Below, one piece after another: positions 26,324-35,480 of a DNA stretch of 64,000 nt (positions within the stretch are counted from its first letter, which is position 1; each line of letters begins with the position of its first letter). Source of the DNA: Pseudomonas putida (GTDB lineage: Bacteria; Pseudomonadota; Gammaproteobacteria; Pseudomonadales; Pseudomonadaceae); NCBI RefSeq assembly GCF_002025705.1, contig NZ_CP018846.1:2719501-2783500 (forward strand), read 5' to 3'. The position numbers were made by a program, and so were the translations under genes. Under the pieces are notes generated by a model, which made no database searches, was not told where the DNA came from, and saw only the letters and a program-made list of their open reading frames with translations.

Positions 26324-27510
26324 GGTGCACCTATCCTTACCGCTGCACGCTGGTGACGCACCAACGACAGGCATGCTGGCGCCAGCGCCAGCTGACCGAG
26401 GGCAATCACCAGCAGCGCATGCGGCAGCTGCATTGCCATGCCGGCCATCAGTGCCAGCACCAGCAAGGGGCTGATGAACTCACCCGCGAAAATCGCCGCG
26501 GTGAACCCGCCCGTGGCGCGGCCTCGCTGGTCAAAGCCGACCTGCTGCATCACCCGGGTGATCAGGGTCGGCAACAACAGCCCCACACCCAGGCCATTGA
26601 CCAGCACCGCCAGCACCACCGGCGCATAGCCGCTCGCCAGCGCCAGCAGGCCGCCACCAAACCCCGCCGTGGCAAAGCCCAAGGCCAGCAGACGAGCGAC
26701 CGGCAAGCGCGCCAGCAAGCGGAAGGCCAGGGCACCGGCCAGCACGCCGAGCTGGTTGGCGCCCATGGCCAGGCCGACCTGCCGGGGCGCATCGACCTGC
26801 AGCAGTTGCAGCACGTAGCCGGCCTGTACCGGGACGATGAACAGGCTGACACCGGCCAGCGAGGTCAGCAGGTACAACGGCGCCAGGGCGGCCCATGGGA
26901 AACGCGGCTGCGCCGTCGCTTCGGCTGCGCGATAGCAGGCGTGCGGCTCCCACAGCAGCGCGGCCATCAGCGGCAAACACAGCACGCCCACCGCGTAGAG
27001 CGTGAACGGCGTACGCCAGTCGCTCTCACCCAGTGCGCCGCCCACGCCCATGAACAACGCTGCCGACAACGAGGTGACCACCATCTGCAAGGCGAACAAC
27101 CGCGCCCGACGCTGGCCATCGAAGTAATCGCCCATTAGCGTGGTGCAGCAGGTCATGATGCCGGCTTCGGCCAGGCCGATGCCGGCGCGGCTGGCGACGA
27201 TCAGGCCCAGTGAGTCCAGCCACAACGGCAACATGCCGCACAGGCTGTAGAGCAACATGCTCGCCAGCAGCAGCGCCCGCCGTCCCATTCGGTCGGCCAG
27301 TACCCCGGCCAGCGGTGCCAGCACGGCGATCACCAGTGCCGGCAGGGTCAGCGCCACCGGCACCAGCACGGCAACGCCCGGTGTCTCGGCAAAATGCGCA
27401 TGCATGCGTGGCAGCACCGGTGCGATCAGCACCGCGCCCAGCACGGGCAGGCAACTGCCGAACAGCAACAAGGCGGCCTGGGGGCTTGCGGCGGTACGTT
27501 CAGCGGCCAT
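26320..27510 (-). CDS. MFS transporter
   Basis: A 396-residue inner-membrane carrier of the major facilitator superfamily with about 12 hydrophobic helices. The loop 2-3 motif appears as GVLADRMGRRALLL, near residue 70. Within the operon it is flanked by an RND-type MMPL gene (11-base overlap) and an SDR, so it probably takes up the aromatic substrate or exports an intermediate. The ATG at 27510 (MAAERTAAS) was selected since the longer frame lies in the MMPL gene. Direction and substrate of transport cannot be told from sequence. Confidence 0.88.
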   Translation of the reverse strand: MAAERTAASPQAALLLFGSCLPVLGAVLIAPVLPRMHAHFAETPGVAVLVPVALTLPALVIAVLAPLAGVLADRMGRRALLLASMLLYSLCGMLPLWLDSLGLIVASRAGIGLAEAGIMTCCTTLMGDYFDGQRRARLFALQMVVTSLSAALFMGVGGALGESDWRTPFTLYAVGVLCLPLMAALLWEPHACYRAAEATAQPRFPWAALAPLYLLTSLAGVSLFIVPVQAGYVLQLLQVDAPRQVGLAMGANQLGVLAGALAFRLLARLPVARLLALGFATAGFGGGLLALASGYAPVVLAVLVNGLGVGLLLPTLITRVMQQVGFDQRGRATGGFTAAIFAGEFISPLLVLALMAGMAMQLPHALLVIALGQLALAPACLSLVRHQRAAVRIGAP

Positions 27511-30004
27511 GACTGATCTCCTTGAGCGGGCGCAAGCGGGCACCCTGCTCCACCGTTGCACCCGCGTGCTCGTGCTGCCTCGTCGTATGTTCATACGTCG
27601 GCAATGCTGGATGGCGCTCCGGATCCGCGCGCACCTGACGCTGCGGCAAGAGGAAGTAAGCCAGCGCCGGCAACAAGATCAACGCGCCGACCATGTTCCA
27701 GACGAACATGAAGGCCAGCAGCACACCCATGTCGGCCTGGAACTTGATCGGCGAGAAGATCCAGGTGCCGACGCCGATGGCCAGGGTGATGCCGGTGAGC
27801 ATCACGACCTTGCCGGTGAACAGCAGCGCACGGTAGTACGCCTGGGACAAGCTCGCGCCCTGGCGCAACTGGGCCAGGACGATGCTCATCACGTACAGCG
27901 CGTAGTCCACGCCGATGCCGACGCCCAGGGCGATCACCGGCAGGGTCGCCACCTTCACGCCGATGCCCAGGGCAACCATCAACGCTTCGCAGAGGATCGA
28001 GGTCAACAGCAGCGGCAGTACCGCGCACAGCACCGCGCGCCAGGACCGGAAGGTCACCAGGCAGAGCAGGATCACCGCGCCGTAGACCCACCAGAGCATG
28101 TCGCGGTTGGCCTGTTTCACCACCTGGTTGGTGGCGGCCTCGATACCGGCGCTGCCGGCAGCCAGGAGGAAACTGGCCTGCTCGCTGTCGTTGGCCTTGG
28201 CAAAGCCCTGGACGCTGTCCACTACCCGTGCCAGGGTGTCGGCCTTGTGATCGGTGAGGTAGGTGTAGAGTGTCAGCAGGCTGCAGTCGTCGTTGTACAG
28301 CCCGCGAGGGGCGCCCGCGGTAACCATGTTCAGGGTCGCCTGGTTGTTGACCAGGTCGTACCACTTCGGGCTGCCTTCGGAGAGGCCGACCAGCACTCGG
28401 CGGTTGAGCTGCGCCAGCGAGTTGGTCGAGTCCACGCCCTGCAGGCCACGCAACTGCCAGTCCAGGTCATCCACGCGTTTCAAGGTGTCATAGGCCGAGC
28501 AGCCACCAGGGGCGGTGCGCACCATGACCGCAAAGACATCGCTACTGGCGCCGTAGTGCCGGGTGACGAACGCGTTGTCGCGGTTGTATCGCGAATCGGC
28601 GCGCAGCTCGGGGGCGCCGGCATCGAGGTCACCGACCTTCAGGTGCAGGCTCACGGCGTAGCCTCCGCCAGCCATCAGTGCGGCCACGGCGATGCACGCG
28701 GCAGCCCAGCGGCGGCGAGTGAACAGGTCGAGGAAGCGCCACAGCGCCTGCTTGCGTGCCCCCCTGGCATCGCCCTCTTCGGCACGCAGGCTGCGCTGCG
28801 CCGCACGGCCGCTGACGCCCACGTAGGAGAGCAGCACCGGCAGCAGGATCAGGTTGGTGAAGATCAACACCGCCACGCCCAGGCTGGCGATCACCGCCAG
28901 GTCCTGGATCACCTGAATCTGGATGATCATCAGCACGGCGAAGCCCACGGCATCGCACAGCAGCGCAGTGAGCCCGGCCAGGAACAGCCGGCGGAAGGTG
29001 AAGCGCGCCGCCACCAGGCGATGCATGCCGCGGCCGATATCCTGCATGATGCCATTCATCTTCTGCGCGCCGTGGCTCATGCCGATGGCGAACACCAGGA
29101 ACGGCACCAGCACCGAGTAGGGGTCGAGCTCATAGCCGAGCAATGGCAGCAGGCCGAGCTGCCAGATCACCGCCACCAGCGAGCACACCACCACCAGCGC
29201 GGTACTGCGCACGCAACGGGTGTACCAGTACAGTACACCGGCGGTGATGGCGATGGCGGCGGCGAAGAACAGCAGGATCTGCTGCAGCCCGTCGATCAGG
29301 TCGCCGACGACCTTGGCGAAACCACTGATGTGGATCTCCACACCCTGCGCCTGGAAGCGTTCGCGCAAAGTCTCCAGCTCATGGGCGAAGGCCGAGTAGT
29401 CAAGCGCATGGCCGTCCGGGGTATTTTCCAGCAGCGGCACGTAGAGGATGCTCGAGCGCTGATCGAAGGCCACCAGCTGGCCGACCTCGTTGGAACGCTC
29501 GACGTTGCGCTTGAGCGCCTCCAGGCTGGCGGCAGCGCCATCGTAGCCATCAGGAATCACCGGGCCGCCTTCCAGGCCTTCCTCGGTCACGCCGGTCCAG
29601 CGGGTGGACGGGGTCCACAACGACTTCATCGCCGCACGGTCGACCCCCGGCAGCAGGTACACCGCGTCGTTGAGCTGCTGCAGACTATGCAGGTAGTCCT
29701 TGTCGTAGATGCTGCCACGCGGGTTGGCTACCGCGATACGCACGGCGTTGCCCAGGCCGGCCAGTTCCTGGCGGTGTTCCAGGTAGTTGTGGATGAACGG
29801 GTGATCGCGCGGGATCATCTTCTCGAAGCTGGCGTTGAGGGTCAGGCGCGAAGCCTGCCAACCGAGCAGCAGGGTCGTTGCCAGGCACAGCAACAACACC
29901 AGCGCACGGTGGTTGAACAAGGCACGTTCCAGCAGCGAACCGGACGTGCTGTCGAAGTCGTCGAGACGGCCGCTGGACGGCGCAGGAGAATTCATGGGGT
30001 GCAT
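27500..30004 (-). CDS. MMPL/RND-superfamily transporter
   Basis: An 834-residue inner-membrane protein of the hydrophobe/amphiphile RND (MMPL-like) type. One helix near residues 30-50 is followed by a large periplasmic loop, then a five-helix bundle (about 235-400), and this pattern repeats with a second loop (about 450-620) and helices (about 630-800). Sequences such as FAIGMSHGAQKMNGIMQD and LGVGIGVDYALYVMSIVLA mark the two RND helix-4 regions. In Pseudomonas such proteins co-occur with DUF1302, DUF1329 and YCF48-like genes, exactly the set seen here, and are linked with lipid-like or aromatic substrate handling. It starts 3 bases after the YCF48-like gene. Confidence 0.9.
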   Translation of the reverse strand: MHPMNSPAPSSGRLDDFDSTSGSLLERALFNHRALVLLLCLATTLLLGWQASRLTLNASFEKMIPRDHPFIHNYLEHRQELAGLGNAVRIAVANPRGSIYDKDYLHSLQQLNDAVYLLPGVDRAAMKSLWTPSTRWTGVTEEGLEGGPVIPDGYDGAAASLEALKRNVERSNEVGQLVAFDQRSSILYVPLLENTPDGHALDYSAFAHELETLRERFQAQGVEIHISGFAKVVGDLIDGLQQILLFFAAAIAITAGVLYWYTRCVRSTALVVVCSLVAVIWQLGLLPLLGYELDPYSVLVPFLVFAIGMSHGAQKMNGIMQDIGRGMHRLVAARFTFRRLFLAGLTALLCDAVGFAVLMIIQIQVIQDLAVIASLGVAVLIFTNLILLPVLLSYVGVSGRAAQRSLRAEEGDARGARKQALWRFLDLFTRRRWAAACIAVAALMAGGGYAVSLHLKVGDLDAGAPELRADSRYNRDNAFVTRHYGASSDVFAVMVRTAPGGCSAYDTLKRVDDLDWQLRGLQGVDSTNSLAQLNRRVLVGLSEGSPKWYDLVNNQATLNMVTAGAPRGLYNDDCSLLTLYTYLTDHKADTLARVVDSVQGFAKANDSEQASFLLAAGSAGIEAATNQVVKQANRDMLWWVYGAVILLCLVTFRSWRAVLCAVLPLLLTSILCEALMVALGIGVKVATLPVIALGVGIGVDYALYVMSIVLAQLRQGASLSQAYYRALLFTGKVVMLTGITLAIGVGTWIFSPIKFQADMGVLLAFMFVWNMVGALILLPALAYFLLPQRQVRADPERHPALPTYEHTTRQHEHAGATVEQGARLRPLKEISHGR

Positions 30005-30007
30005 GGC

Positions 30008-31069
30008 TCAGTCCGTCGTGGTGGAAAGGGAGGAAGGTTCCAGGCGGCGCGCGCCGGCCATGCCGACGGCAACGATGGCACCGTCGGCGGCGGCGGTGGC
30101 GGCAGTCAGTGGCAGGCCATCGGAGACCGCCACAGGCTGCGCGGCAAAGCGCTCCAGGCCACTGCGCAGCAGCATCCCCGCCTGGTTGGCGAGCAACAAC
30201 TGGCCACCCGCGACGCGCATGGCATTGAGCGATGCCGGAACCGGGTTGGCCAGCGCCTGAAGGATGTCGCCACCGTCGTCGGAAGCGAACAGCGAACCGC
30301 GCAGGCCGCCGACCAGCAGGCGGCCGTCGGGCAACACGGCGGCAGCGAAGTAGCTACCGTCGTACGGGCTTCGCAGCGCGTCGAAATGCTCACCGCCATC
30401 GCGCGAGCGCAATAGCAGGCCCTGCTCGCCGGCGACGTACAGGTTGGCGCCCTGGCGGGCCAGTGCGTAAAGGTGCAGCCCGCGCCGATTCGGCAACAGG
30501 CCCATCGCCGACTGCCAGCTGCGCCCACCGTCGGCCGTGCTCATGGCCAGGCCATAGGCGCCCACGACCAGGCCGTGGCGCGCATCGGCGAAGCTCAGCG
30601 CGAGCAGCGGCTTGTCCGCGCCATCGGCCTGCAGCCGTTGCGCCGCCGCGAGGCGGCCTTCGTCAGCGGACGCTGACGCTGCCTGCACCTCCAGGGCGGC
30701 AGCGCGCTTGCCATCGAGTTGCATGCCCCAGTGCTCGCCGCCATCCTCGCTGTGCAACACCACGCCAGCGTGGCCGACCGCCCAACCGTTGCGCTCGTCG
30801 ACGAACTGCACAGCGGTCAGGCTGACGCTCACCGGCACGGCCTTGGCCTGGCGCCAAGTCGCGCCGTTGTCGTCGGAAAGCAGCACCACGCCACGCTCGC
30901 CCACCGACACCAGGCGCGTGCCGGCACGGGCCACGTCCTGCAGCACCGCATGCAGGGCCTGAGGGCCCTGCACCGCGGGCTGCGCGAGTACATCCACACT
31001 ACCGCCGGCGAAGGCCGACGGCAGCCCGCAACAGGCTGCCAGCAGCCAGCCGTAGAGCATCTTGTTCAT
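30008..31069 (-). CDS. YCF48/BNR-repeat periplasmic protein
   Basis: A 353-residue exported protein with a signal peptide (residues 1-22, ending PSAFA) and beta-propeller repeats. The repeats include LLSDDNGATWRQ, LHSEDGGEHWGM, STADGGRSWQS, LRSRDGGEHFDA and FASDDGGDILQA, i.e. the D-x-G-x-x-W Asp-box pattern of YCF48/BNR propellers. It probably acts in the periplasm as a scaffold or assembly factor for the MMPL transporter, as inferred from conserved gene pairing. ATG 31069 follows AAAAGG; an A-rich Crc-type motif precedes it (31083-31090). The longer frame to 31237 lies in the DUF1329 gene. Confidence 0.86.
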   Translation of the reverse strand: MNKMLYGWLLAACCGLPSAFAGGSVDVLAQPAVQGPQALHAVLQDVARAGTRLVSVGERGVVLLSDDNGATWRQAKAVPVSVSLTAVQFVDERNGWAVGHAGVVLHSEDGGEHWGMQLDGKRAAALEVQAASASADEGRLAAAQRLQADGADKPLLALSFADARHGLVVGAYGLAMSTADGGRSWQSAMGLLPNRRGLHLYALARQGANLYVAGEQGLLLRSRDGGEHFDALRSPYDGSYFAAAVLPDGRLLVGGLRGSLFASDDGGDILQALANPVPASLNAMRVAGGQLLLANQAGMLLRSGLERFAAQPVAVSDGLPLTAATAAADGAIVAVGMAGARRLEPSSLSTTTD

Positions 31070-31082
31070 CGCACGCAACCTT

Positions 31083-31090
31083 TTGTTCTT
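31083..31090 (-). promoter_or_regulatory. A-rich Hfq/Crc-type motif before the YCF48-like gene
   Basis: AAGAACAA (minus strand), matching AAnAAnAA, lies 14 bases upstream of the start codon and next to the AAAAGG ribosome site. Such motifs are bound by Hfq with Crc to block translation under carbon catabolite repression in Pseudomonas. Confidence 0.5.
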
Positions 31091-31102
31091 GTAGTGGGTA
31101 CC

Positions 31103-31121
31103 GCGGGCGCAGTGCGCCCGC
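31103..31121 (-). repeat. GC-rich hairpin between DUF1329 and YCF48-like genes
   Basis: Perfect arms GCGGGCGCA and TGCGCCCGC with a single-base loop follow the DUF1329 stop codon. It lies within the operon, so it may stabilise the upstream mRNA part or attenuate transcription. No T-run follows. Confidence 0.4.
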
Positions 31122-32489
31122 TCAGCGCACGCCCTCGCCCGCCATGGCGTCGGCGGTGAATACCGAGTCCTTGTAGGGCGGCACGATGCGGTACTGCTCG
31201 TTCTTGCCGGCGAACAGGTCCCCGGCGAACCAGGCACCGGAGAGCAGGTCGTAGAAGCCGTTGGTCAGGGTCACCACGCCTGGCAGGTCGGGCAGCACCA
31301 CCGGCGAGGTCCAGACCACCTTGGCCAACTGGTCGCGCGCGTCGTAGCGCTCGCCGAGCACAGCCGCCCAGGTGTCCTCGTCGAGGTAATAAGTGCTGCG
31401 CGGCATCACGTGGCGCTGGCCATTCTTCAGGGTCGCCTCGACCACCCATACACGATGCAGCTCCCAGCGGATGGATTCAGGGTTCAGGTGATGCGGATCG
31501 AGCAGCGCCTCGGCGTTACTGGCAGTGAACACCTTGTTGGCGTTGTAGGGGATGTACATCTCCTTCTTGCCCACCAGCTTCCAGTCGAAGCGGTCAAGGC
31601 GACCGTTGAACACGTACAGCTCATCGAAACTCATGACGCCTGCGGTGGCCGGGGTCGGCGTGTCGCAGCAAGCATTGGGCAGACGGCGCACGCGGCGCTG
31701 GCCCGGCAGGTAGGTCCAGACCGCAGCTTTGTCGGCGTTGAGGTTTTCCAGGCCGGTGATGGCCTCGCCGGCGCGCAGTGGCGGGCCGTCGTTGGTCATG
31801 CGGATTGACCAGAACACCCCCTTGTCGCCACTGCCGCCAGGCAGGTACCAAGGCATCTGCAGGTCGGCGCGCGAGTCGTTGGTGAGCACGTGCTTGCCGT
31901 CGGCGGTGGTCAGGTACTGGTTGAAGCTGGCATGCCAGGACGCACCTCGCCAACGCAGCAGGTGGTTCCACATGGCTTCCACGCCGTTGGCCGGGATCGG
32001 GAACGGAATGCCGCCGCATGCGCCTTCAGGCATGGGGCCTGCGGGTCCGTCCACCAGTTTGCCGCTGGTGGCGTTGGCGAAGGTGGCGTCGTACACCGAC
32101 TGTGGCGCGGCAGCGCTGCGGTGGGTCGGGTAGATATCGAGGCGGTAGCTGTCTGGGTATTTCTTCAGCATCGCCTGGATGCCCGGCGCCAGCTTGTTGG
32201 CGTACTGCGCCATGTTCTGCGCGGTGATGGTCAGCAGCGGCTTGTCGCTGGCGAACGGGTCACCACGCTTGCCGCCTTCCTTGTAGGCCGGGTCGGCCTT
32301 GGTGTAGCCACCGGTCCAGGCCGGTATGCTGCCCTCGGCATTGCCGGCGCGCTCGCCACCGAGCGGGGTCAGGCTGGTCTTGAGCGTGGCCGCCTGTTCG
32401 GCGGACACTGCAGCAACGGCGCCGTGGGCGAACAGTAGTGAGGCGCTCAGGGCAGTGAACAGGGAAACGACTTTCTTGTTGTGTTTCAT
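31122..32489 (-). CDS. DUF1329 outer-membrane-associated protein
   Basis: A 455-residue exported DUF1329 protein. Residues 1-27 form a signal peptide (ending AVA). The mature chain starts with the family-typical LKTSLTPLGGERAGNAEGSIPAWTGG pattern (about 36-61) and contains GQRRVRRLPNACCDTPTPATAGVMSFDEL and FDWKLVGKKEMYIPYNANK. The fold is related to LolA/LolB-like lipid-binding proteins. It always neighbours DUF1302 in Pseudomonas, and here it follows it by 14 bases. The pair is thought to move hydrophobic compounds across the outer envelope, but no reaction is known. An AAnAAnAA motif lies within codons 4-7 (32473-32480). Confidence 0.9.
   Translation of the reverse strand: MKHNKKVVSLFTALSASLLFAHGAVAAVSAEQAATLKTSLTPLGGERAGNAEGSIPAWTGGYTKADPAYKEGGKRGDPFASDKPLLTITAQNMAQYANKLAPGIQAMLKKYPDSYRLDIYPTHRSAAAPQSVYDATFANATSGKLVDGPAGPMPEGACGGIPFPIPANGVEAMWNHLLRWRGASWHASFNQYLTTADGKHVLTNDSRADLQMPWYLPGGSGDKGVFWSIRMTNDGPPLRAGEAITGLENLNADKAAVWTYLPGQRRVRRLPNACCDTPTPATAGVMSFDELYVFNGRLDRFDWKLVGKKEMYIPYNANKVFTASNAEALLDPHHLNPESIRWELHRVWVVEATLKNGQRHVMPRSTYYLDEDTWAAVLGERYDARDQLAKVVWTSPVVLPDLPGVVTLTNGFYDLLSGAWFAGDLFAGKNEQYRIVPPYKDSVFTADAMAGEGVR
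32473..32480 (-). promoter_or_regulatory. A-rich Hfq/Crc-type motif in the DUF1329 start region
   Basis: AACAAGAA lies inside the first codons (residues 4-6, His-Asn-Lys-Lys), a position where Hfq/Crc binding can also block ribosome loading. Because it is coding, chance is more likely than for the untranslated sites. Confidence 0.35.
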
Positions 32490-32503
32490 CGGGTAGTCCT
32501 CGG

Positions 32504-34174
32504 TCAGAAGGTGCGGCTGACGGTGAAGGCGATGAAGTCGCGGTCTTTGAGCGACTGTTCGAAGGTGTAGTGGCTGTCGGCGTCGAGGAAGGTGTTCTCC
32601 GGGCCGTAGAAGTGCGTGTAGGTCAGGCCCAGGCTCCAGGTGTTGAGGTAGTTGCCCTTCAGACCGATGTTCAAATCGCCGCCATGGTCGGTGCCAAAGC
32701 CGGTGCCCAGCGCCATCGAGGCGCCGTTGGTGTAGCTCGCACCGATCGGCACCGACAAGTCGAGGCCGGGCAGGATCTGCCGGTACATCGGCTCGAACAC
32801 CAGGCGCAGGCTAGTGGCGTCACGGTCGGCGTTGGGGTCAACGGCATCGGCGTTCTTGCTCACGCTCATCACCCGGTTCCAGGCGATTTCGCCAAGGAAG
32901 CTCGACTCGGCAGCGATGAAGTTCGGCTCTAGGCTGGCAAGCCAGGAGAAGTTGGCGTGCAGCGTGCGCCCGGTGGCGTACAGCGGGTTGTCGTCGTTGT
33001 CGATTGCCTCGCCCACGGCCAGCGCATGCTGGCTGGTAGAGGCCAGCGGCTGGTTCCAACGCGTGGACAACTCACCGGCGAGGTTGAAGTTGCCTACAGT
33101 GGTGGAGAAACTGGCACCGAAGGCCTCGATGCCCTCGGGGTAGACCCAGTAGAACTCGCCGGCCTTGCCGCTGACCGGGTCGAGGCTGGCGAAGTCCGGG
33201 CGCACGTTGAGCTGCGGCGACTTGTCGTGGAAGCGGATGGCGTACAGGCCCCAATCGACGGTCTCTGTGCGCCAGCGCAGTTGCACGCCACCCTGCCCCG
33301 AATCCTTGGCTTCCTTGTCGTTGCCGTGGAAGAACGCCAGGGGCTGGCCACCCGGGAACACCGGTGCGCCGACGAACATGCGCTCGGCGCCATCGCCGAA
33401 AAAGTCGTCTGTGGAAAAATAGCTGCCCGCCGCCGGTAGGCGGTTGGCCTCCCACTCGAACTGGTAGTAGGCCCCCACCGACACATCCGGCGTCAGTTGA
33501 AGTTGCCCGGAAATCTGCTGCACCGGCCGGATCAACTCCTTGAACTGCGTGTTGGGTACCGACAGGCCCTTGACCACATCCACCGGCGCCATGCCGCCGG
33601 CGATGCCGTTCATGCCGTAGAACAAGCTTTCGCCCCACTGCATGGCGTATTGGCCCAAGCGGCCGGACAGCGGCATGTCGCCGATCTCGGTCTTGCCGAA
33701 GATGAAGGCGTCGAGCAACTCGCCCTTGCGCCCGTGCAGGGTGCGGGTGTCGTCCGTAAATTCGTCATAGCCGACTGAATAGCTGTTGGCGCGGCTGGGG
33801 TCGTTATTGTCGGTGCCCCGGTTGTAGACATCGTCGTACCAGGCCGCACCACTGACCCGCGCGCCGACGTTGTGATAGGTGATGTCCAGCTCGGACAGCA
33901 GGTCGAGGCGATTGGAGATCAGACCCTTGTCGAAGTTGCGGTCACCATCGTCCAGGTTCAGCGCGGTCTGCCCTTCGGTGAGCTTGCTGCTGGCGTCCTG
34001 GGTGCGCCAGGCGGCGCTGTATTTCAGCGTATTGTCCCAGCGCACCCGCAGGTCGGGGTTGCCGGTGTCGAATTCGAAGGCCTGCGCCTGGCTTGCAGCC
34101 AGCGCGACAAGCGCCAGGCTGAGGGGCTTGAGTGCCGGCACTGGCCGTGCGAATGCACCTTTGCGAGTCAACAT
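32504..34174 (-). CDS. DUF1302 outer-membrane barrel protein
   Basis: A 556-residue DUF1302 protein, predicted as an outer-membrane beta-barrel. A long signal peptide (residues 1-32, ending AQA) precedes FEFDTGNPDLRVRWDNTLKYSAAWR, the typical DUF1302 N terminus. The chain is rich in alternating aromatic strands and ends FIAFTVSRTF with a terminal Phe, as in many outer-membrane barrels. It likely forms the channel or receptor for the substrate handled by the DUF1329, YCF48 and MMPL proteins. GAGGA precedes ATG 34174. An 88-base gap separates it from the FAD hydroxylase gene, and this gap carries a hairpin and an A-rich motif. Confidence 0.9.
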   Translation of the reverse strand: MLTRKGAFARPVPALKPLSLALVALAASQAQAFEFDTGNPDLRVRWDNTLKYSAAWRTQDASSKLTEGQTALNLDDGDRNFDKGLISNRLDLLSELDITYHNVGARVSGAAWYDDVYNRGTDNNDPSRANSYSVGYDEFTDDTRTLHGRKGELLDAFIFGKTEIGDMPLSGRLGQYAMQWGESLFYGMNGIAGGMAPVDVVKGLSVPNTQFKELIRPVQQISGQLQLTPDVSVGAYYQFEWEANRLPAAGSYFSTDDFFGDGAERMFVGAPVFPGGQPLAFFHGNDKEAKDSGQGGVQLRWRTETVDWGLYAIRFHDKSPQLNVRPDFASLDPVSGKAGEFYWVYPEGIEAFGASFSTTVGNFNLAGELSTRWNQPLASTSQHALAVGEAIDNDDNPLYATGRTLHANFSWLASLEPNFIAAESSFLGEIAWNRVMSVSKNADAVDPNADRDATSLRLVFEPMYRQILPGLDLSVPIGASYTNGASMALGTGFGTDHGGDLNIGLKGNYLNTWSLGLTYTHFYGPENTFLDADSHYTFEQSLKDRDFIAFTVSRTF

Positions 34175-34187
34175 CGGGGTTTCCTCT

Positions 34188-34200
34188 TTCTTGTTCTTGT
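34188..34200 (-). promoter_or_regulatory. A-rich Hfq/Crc-type motif before the DUF1302 gene
   Basis: ACAAGAACAAGAA contains two overlapping AAnAAnAA matches, 14 bases upstream of ATG 34174 and adjoining the GAGGA ribosome site. Confidence 0.55.
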
Positions 34201-34223
34201 GCGTAGGTGTTGGCGTAAGCGAT

Positions 34224-34249
34224 GGCGCGCCGAAAAGGCAGGGCGCGCC
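34224..34249 (-). terminator. Hairpin between the FAD hydroxylase and DUF1302 genes
   Basis: GGCGCGCC is repeated at 34224-34231 and 34242-34249; the octamer is self-complementary, giving an 8-base stem with a 10-base loop. It may attenuate read-through from the hydroxylase into the envelope genes. Confidence 0.35.
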
Positions 34250-34262
34250 GGGTACGGGGGAA

Positions 34263-35387
34263 TCAGATCGGCTGCGCGGTGACCTCCAGCATCCGCTTGA
34301 CCAGGCCGATGCGGTCGAACGACGGATCGCGCTGGACCTCCTTCACGCCGGCCAGCAAGGACATTTCGCTGATGAACTTGCAGCGCTCGAAACGGCGGCC
34401 CATGAAGCGCTGCAACTGCGCATCGAGGCTGCCGTCGGTGGTGAGTTCCTCGGCCAGGACCACGGCATCCTCGATGGCCATGCCGGCGCCCTGCCCTAGG
34501 TGCGGCGTGGTGGCATGGGCGGCATCACCTATCAGCAGTACGCGGCCGCGGTACCAGGGTTCGTCAACGAACACCGCCTCCAACGGCTTGTAGACGACCT
34601 CGGCGCTGTCATCGATGAGCTCGCGCAACTCGCCGATCAGCCCACCAAAACCGGCCAGGCGCTGGCGCAGGTCCTGCGCCAGGGTGGCGGGCTCCATCCA
34701 GGGGTTGCCGGGCTCATGCGAGGTGGTGAACAGGTACATCAGGTCGTCGGCCAACGGCACAAGGCCAGCGTTGCCCGATGGCCCCTGGTAGTTGGCCAGA
34801 TGGTCGATGCCGGCGGTCCGCGGGAAGTTGTAGCGCCACACCGACTGGCCGGTGAAGCGCGGCTGGTACTGGTCGCCGAACAGCAAACCGCGCACCTTCG
34901 AGAACAAGCCATCGGCGCCGACCACCAGCCCGTAGCGGCCTTGGCTGCTGTCGCTGAACAGGACATCCACGCCGCTGGCATCCTGCTCGAAGCTTTCCAC
35001 CGAGGTGCCCAGGCGCACCCGCGTGCCGAGTTCGATGGCGGTTTCGCTCAGCACCTTGTGCAGGGCGCGGCGCGAGATACCGACGTTGGCCGGATATTGC
35101 GGGCCGGCCAGGCGCTGGCCGGGGATGCGCGCCAGCTGCTGCCCTTCGGTGGTGTAGATGGCCACGTCTTCGAAGGCGTAGGCCGCATCGAGGTAGGCTT
35201 CGAGCAGGCCCAGGCGGTGCATCTCGCGCACCACGTTGCTCTGCTGGATGATGCCGACCCCGTAGACGGTCCACTCGGTCTTCAACTCGACCAAATCGAC
35301 GGCAATGCCCTTGCGGCGCAGTGCGATGGCAGCGCACAGCCCGCCAATCCCGCCACCCACGATCAGCACGTTGTTCACAGTATTCAT
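34263..35387 (-). CDS. FAD-dependent aromatic monooxygenase (hydroxylase)
   Basis: A 374-residue class A flavoprotein hydroxylase. VLIVGGGIGGLCAAIAL (N terminus, GxGxxG) binds the FAD ADP part, VVGADGLFSKVR is the DG motif and RGRVLLIGDAAHATTPHLGQGAGMAIEDAV carries the GD motif; these three identify the p-hydroxybenzoate/salicylate hydroxylase type. It should hydroxylate a phenol or hydroxypyridine using NAD(P)H and O2. Its place beside an extradiol-type dioxygenase suggests that it prepares a diol for ring cleavage. ATG 35387 begins the Rossmann fold (MNTVNNVLIVGGG); a GTG at 35399 is an alternative. An A-rich motif sits at 35403-35413. Confidence 0.9.
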   Translation of the reverse strand: MNTVNNVLIVGGGIGGLCAAIALRRKGIAVDLVELKTEWTVYGVGIIQQSNVVREMHRLGLLEAYLDAAYAFEDVAIYTTEGQQLARIPGQRLAGPQYPANVGISRRALHKVLSETAIELGTRVRLGTSVESFEQDASGVDVLFSDSSQGRYGLVVGADGLFSKVRGLLFGDQYQPRFTGQSVWRYNFPRTAGIDHLANYQGPSGNAGLVPLADDLMYLFTTSHEPGNPWMEPATLAQDLRQRLAGFGGLIGELRELIDDSAEVVYKPLEAVFVDEPWYRGRVLLIGDAAHATTPHLGQGAGMAIEDAVVLAEELTTDGSLDAQLQRFMGRRFERCKFISEMSLLAGVKEVQRDPSFDRIGLVKRMLEVTAQPI

Positions 35388-35402
35388 GGCATGTCTCACG
35401 TC

Positions 35403-35413
35403 TTGTTCTTGTT
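35403..35413 (-). promoter_or_regulatory. A-rich Hfq/Crc-type motif before the FAD hydroxylase gene
   Basis: AACAAGAACAA gives overlapping AAnAAnAA matches 16-26 bases upstream of ATG 35387, or just before the alternative GTG at 35399. Confidence 0.55.
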
Positions 35414-35480
35414 GTCCGCCCCGTCATGCGAGGCGACCGTTTCCTGTGCCTGGGCACAGCTTCCCGGCTGTGCCGGGCGT

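Noticed and set aside
27257..30415. A 1,052-codon plus-strand frame opposite the MMPL gene
   Set aside because: Same antisense artefact; the minus-strand MMPL protein has full family landmarks.
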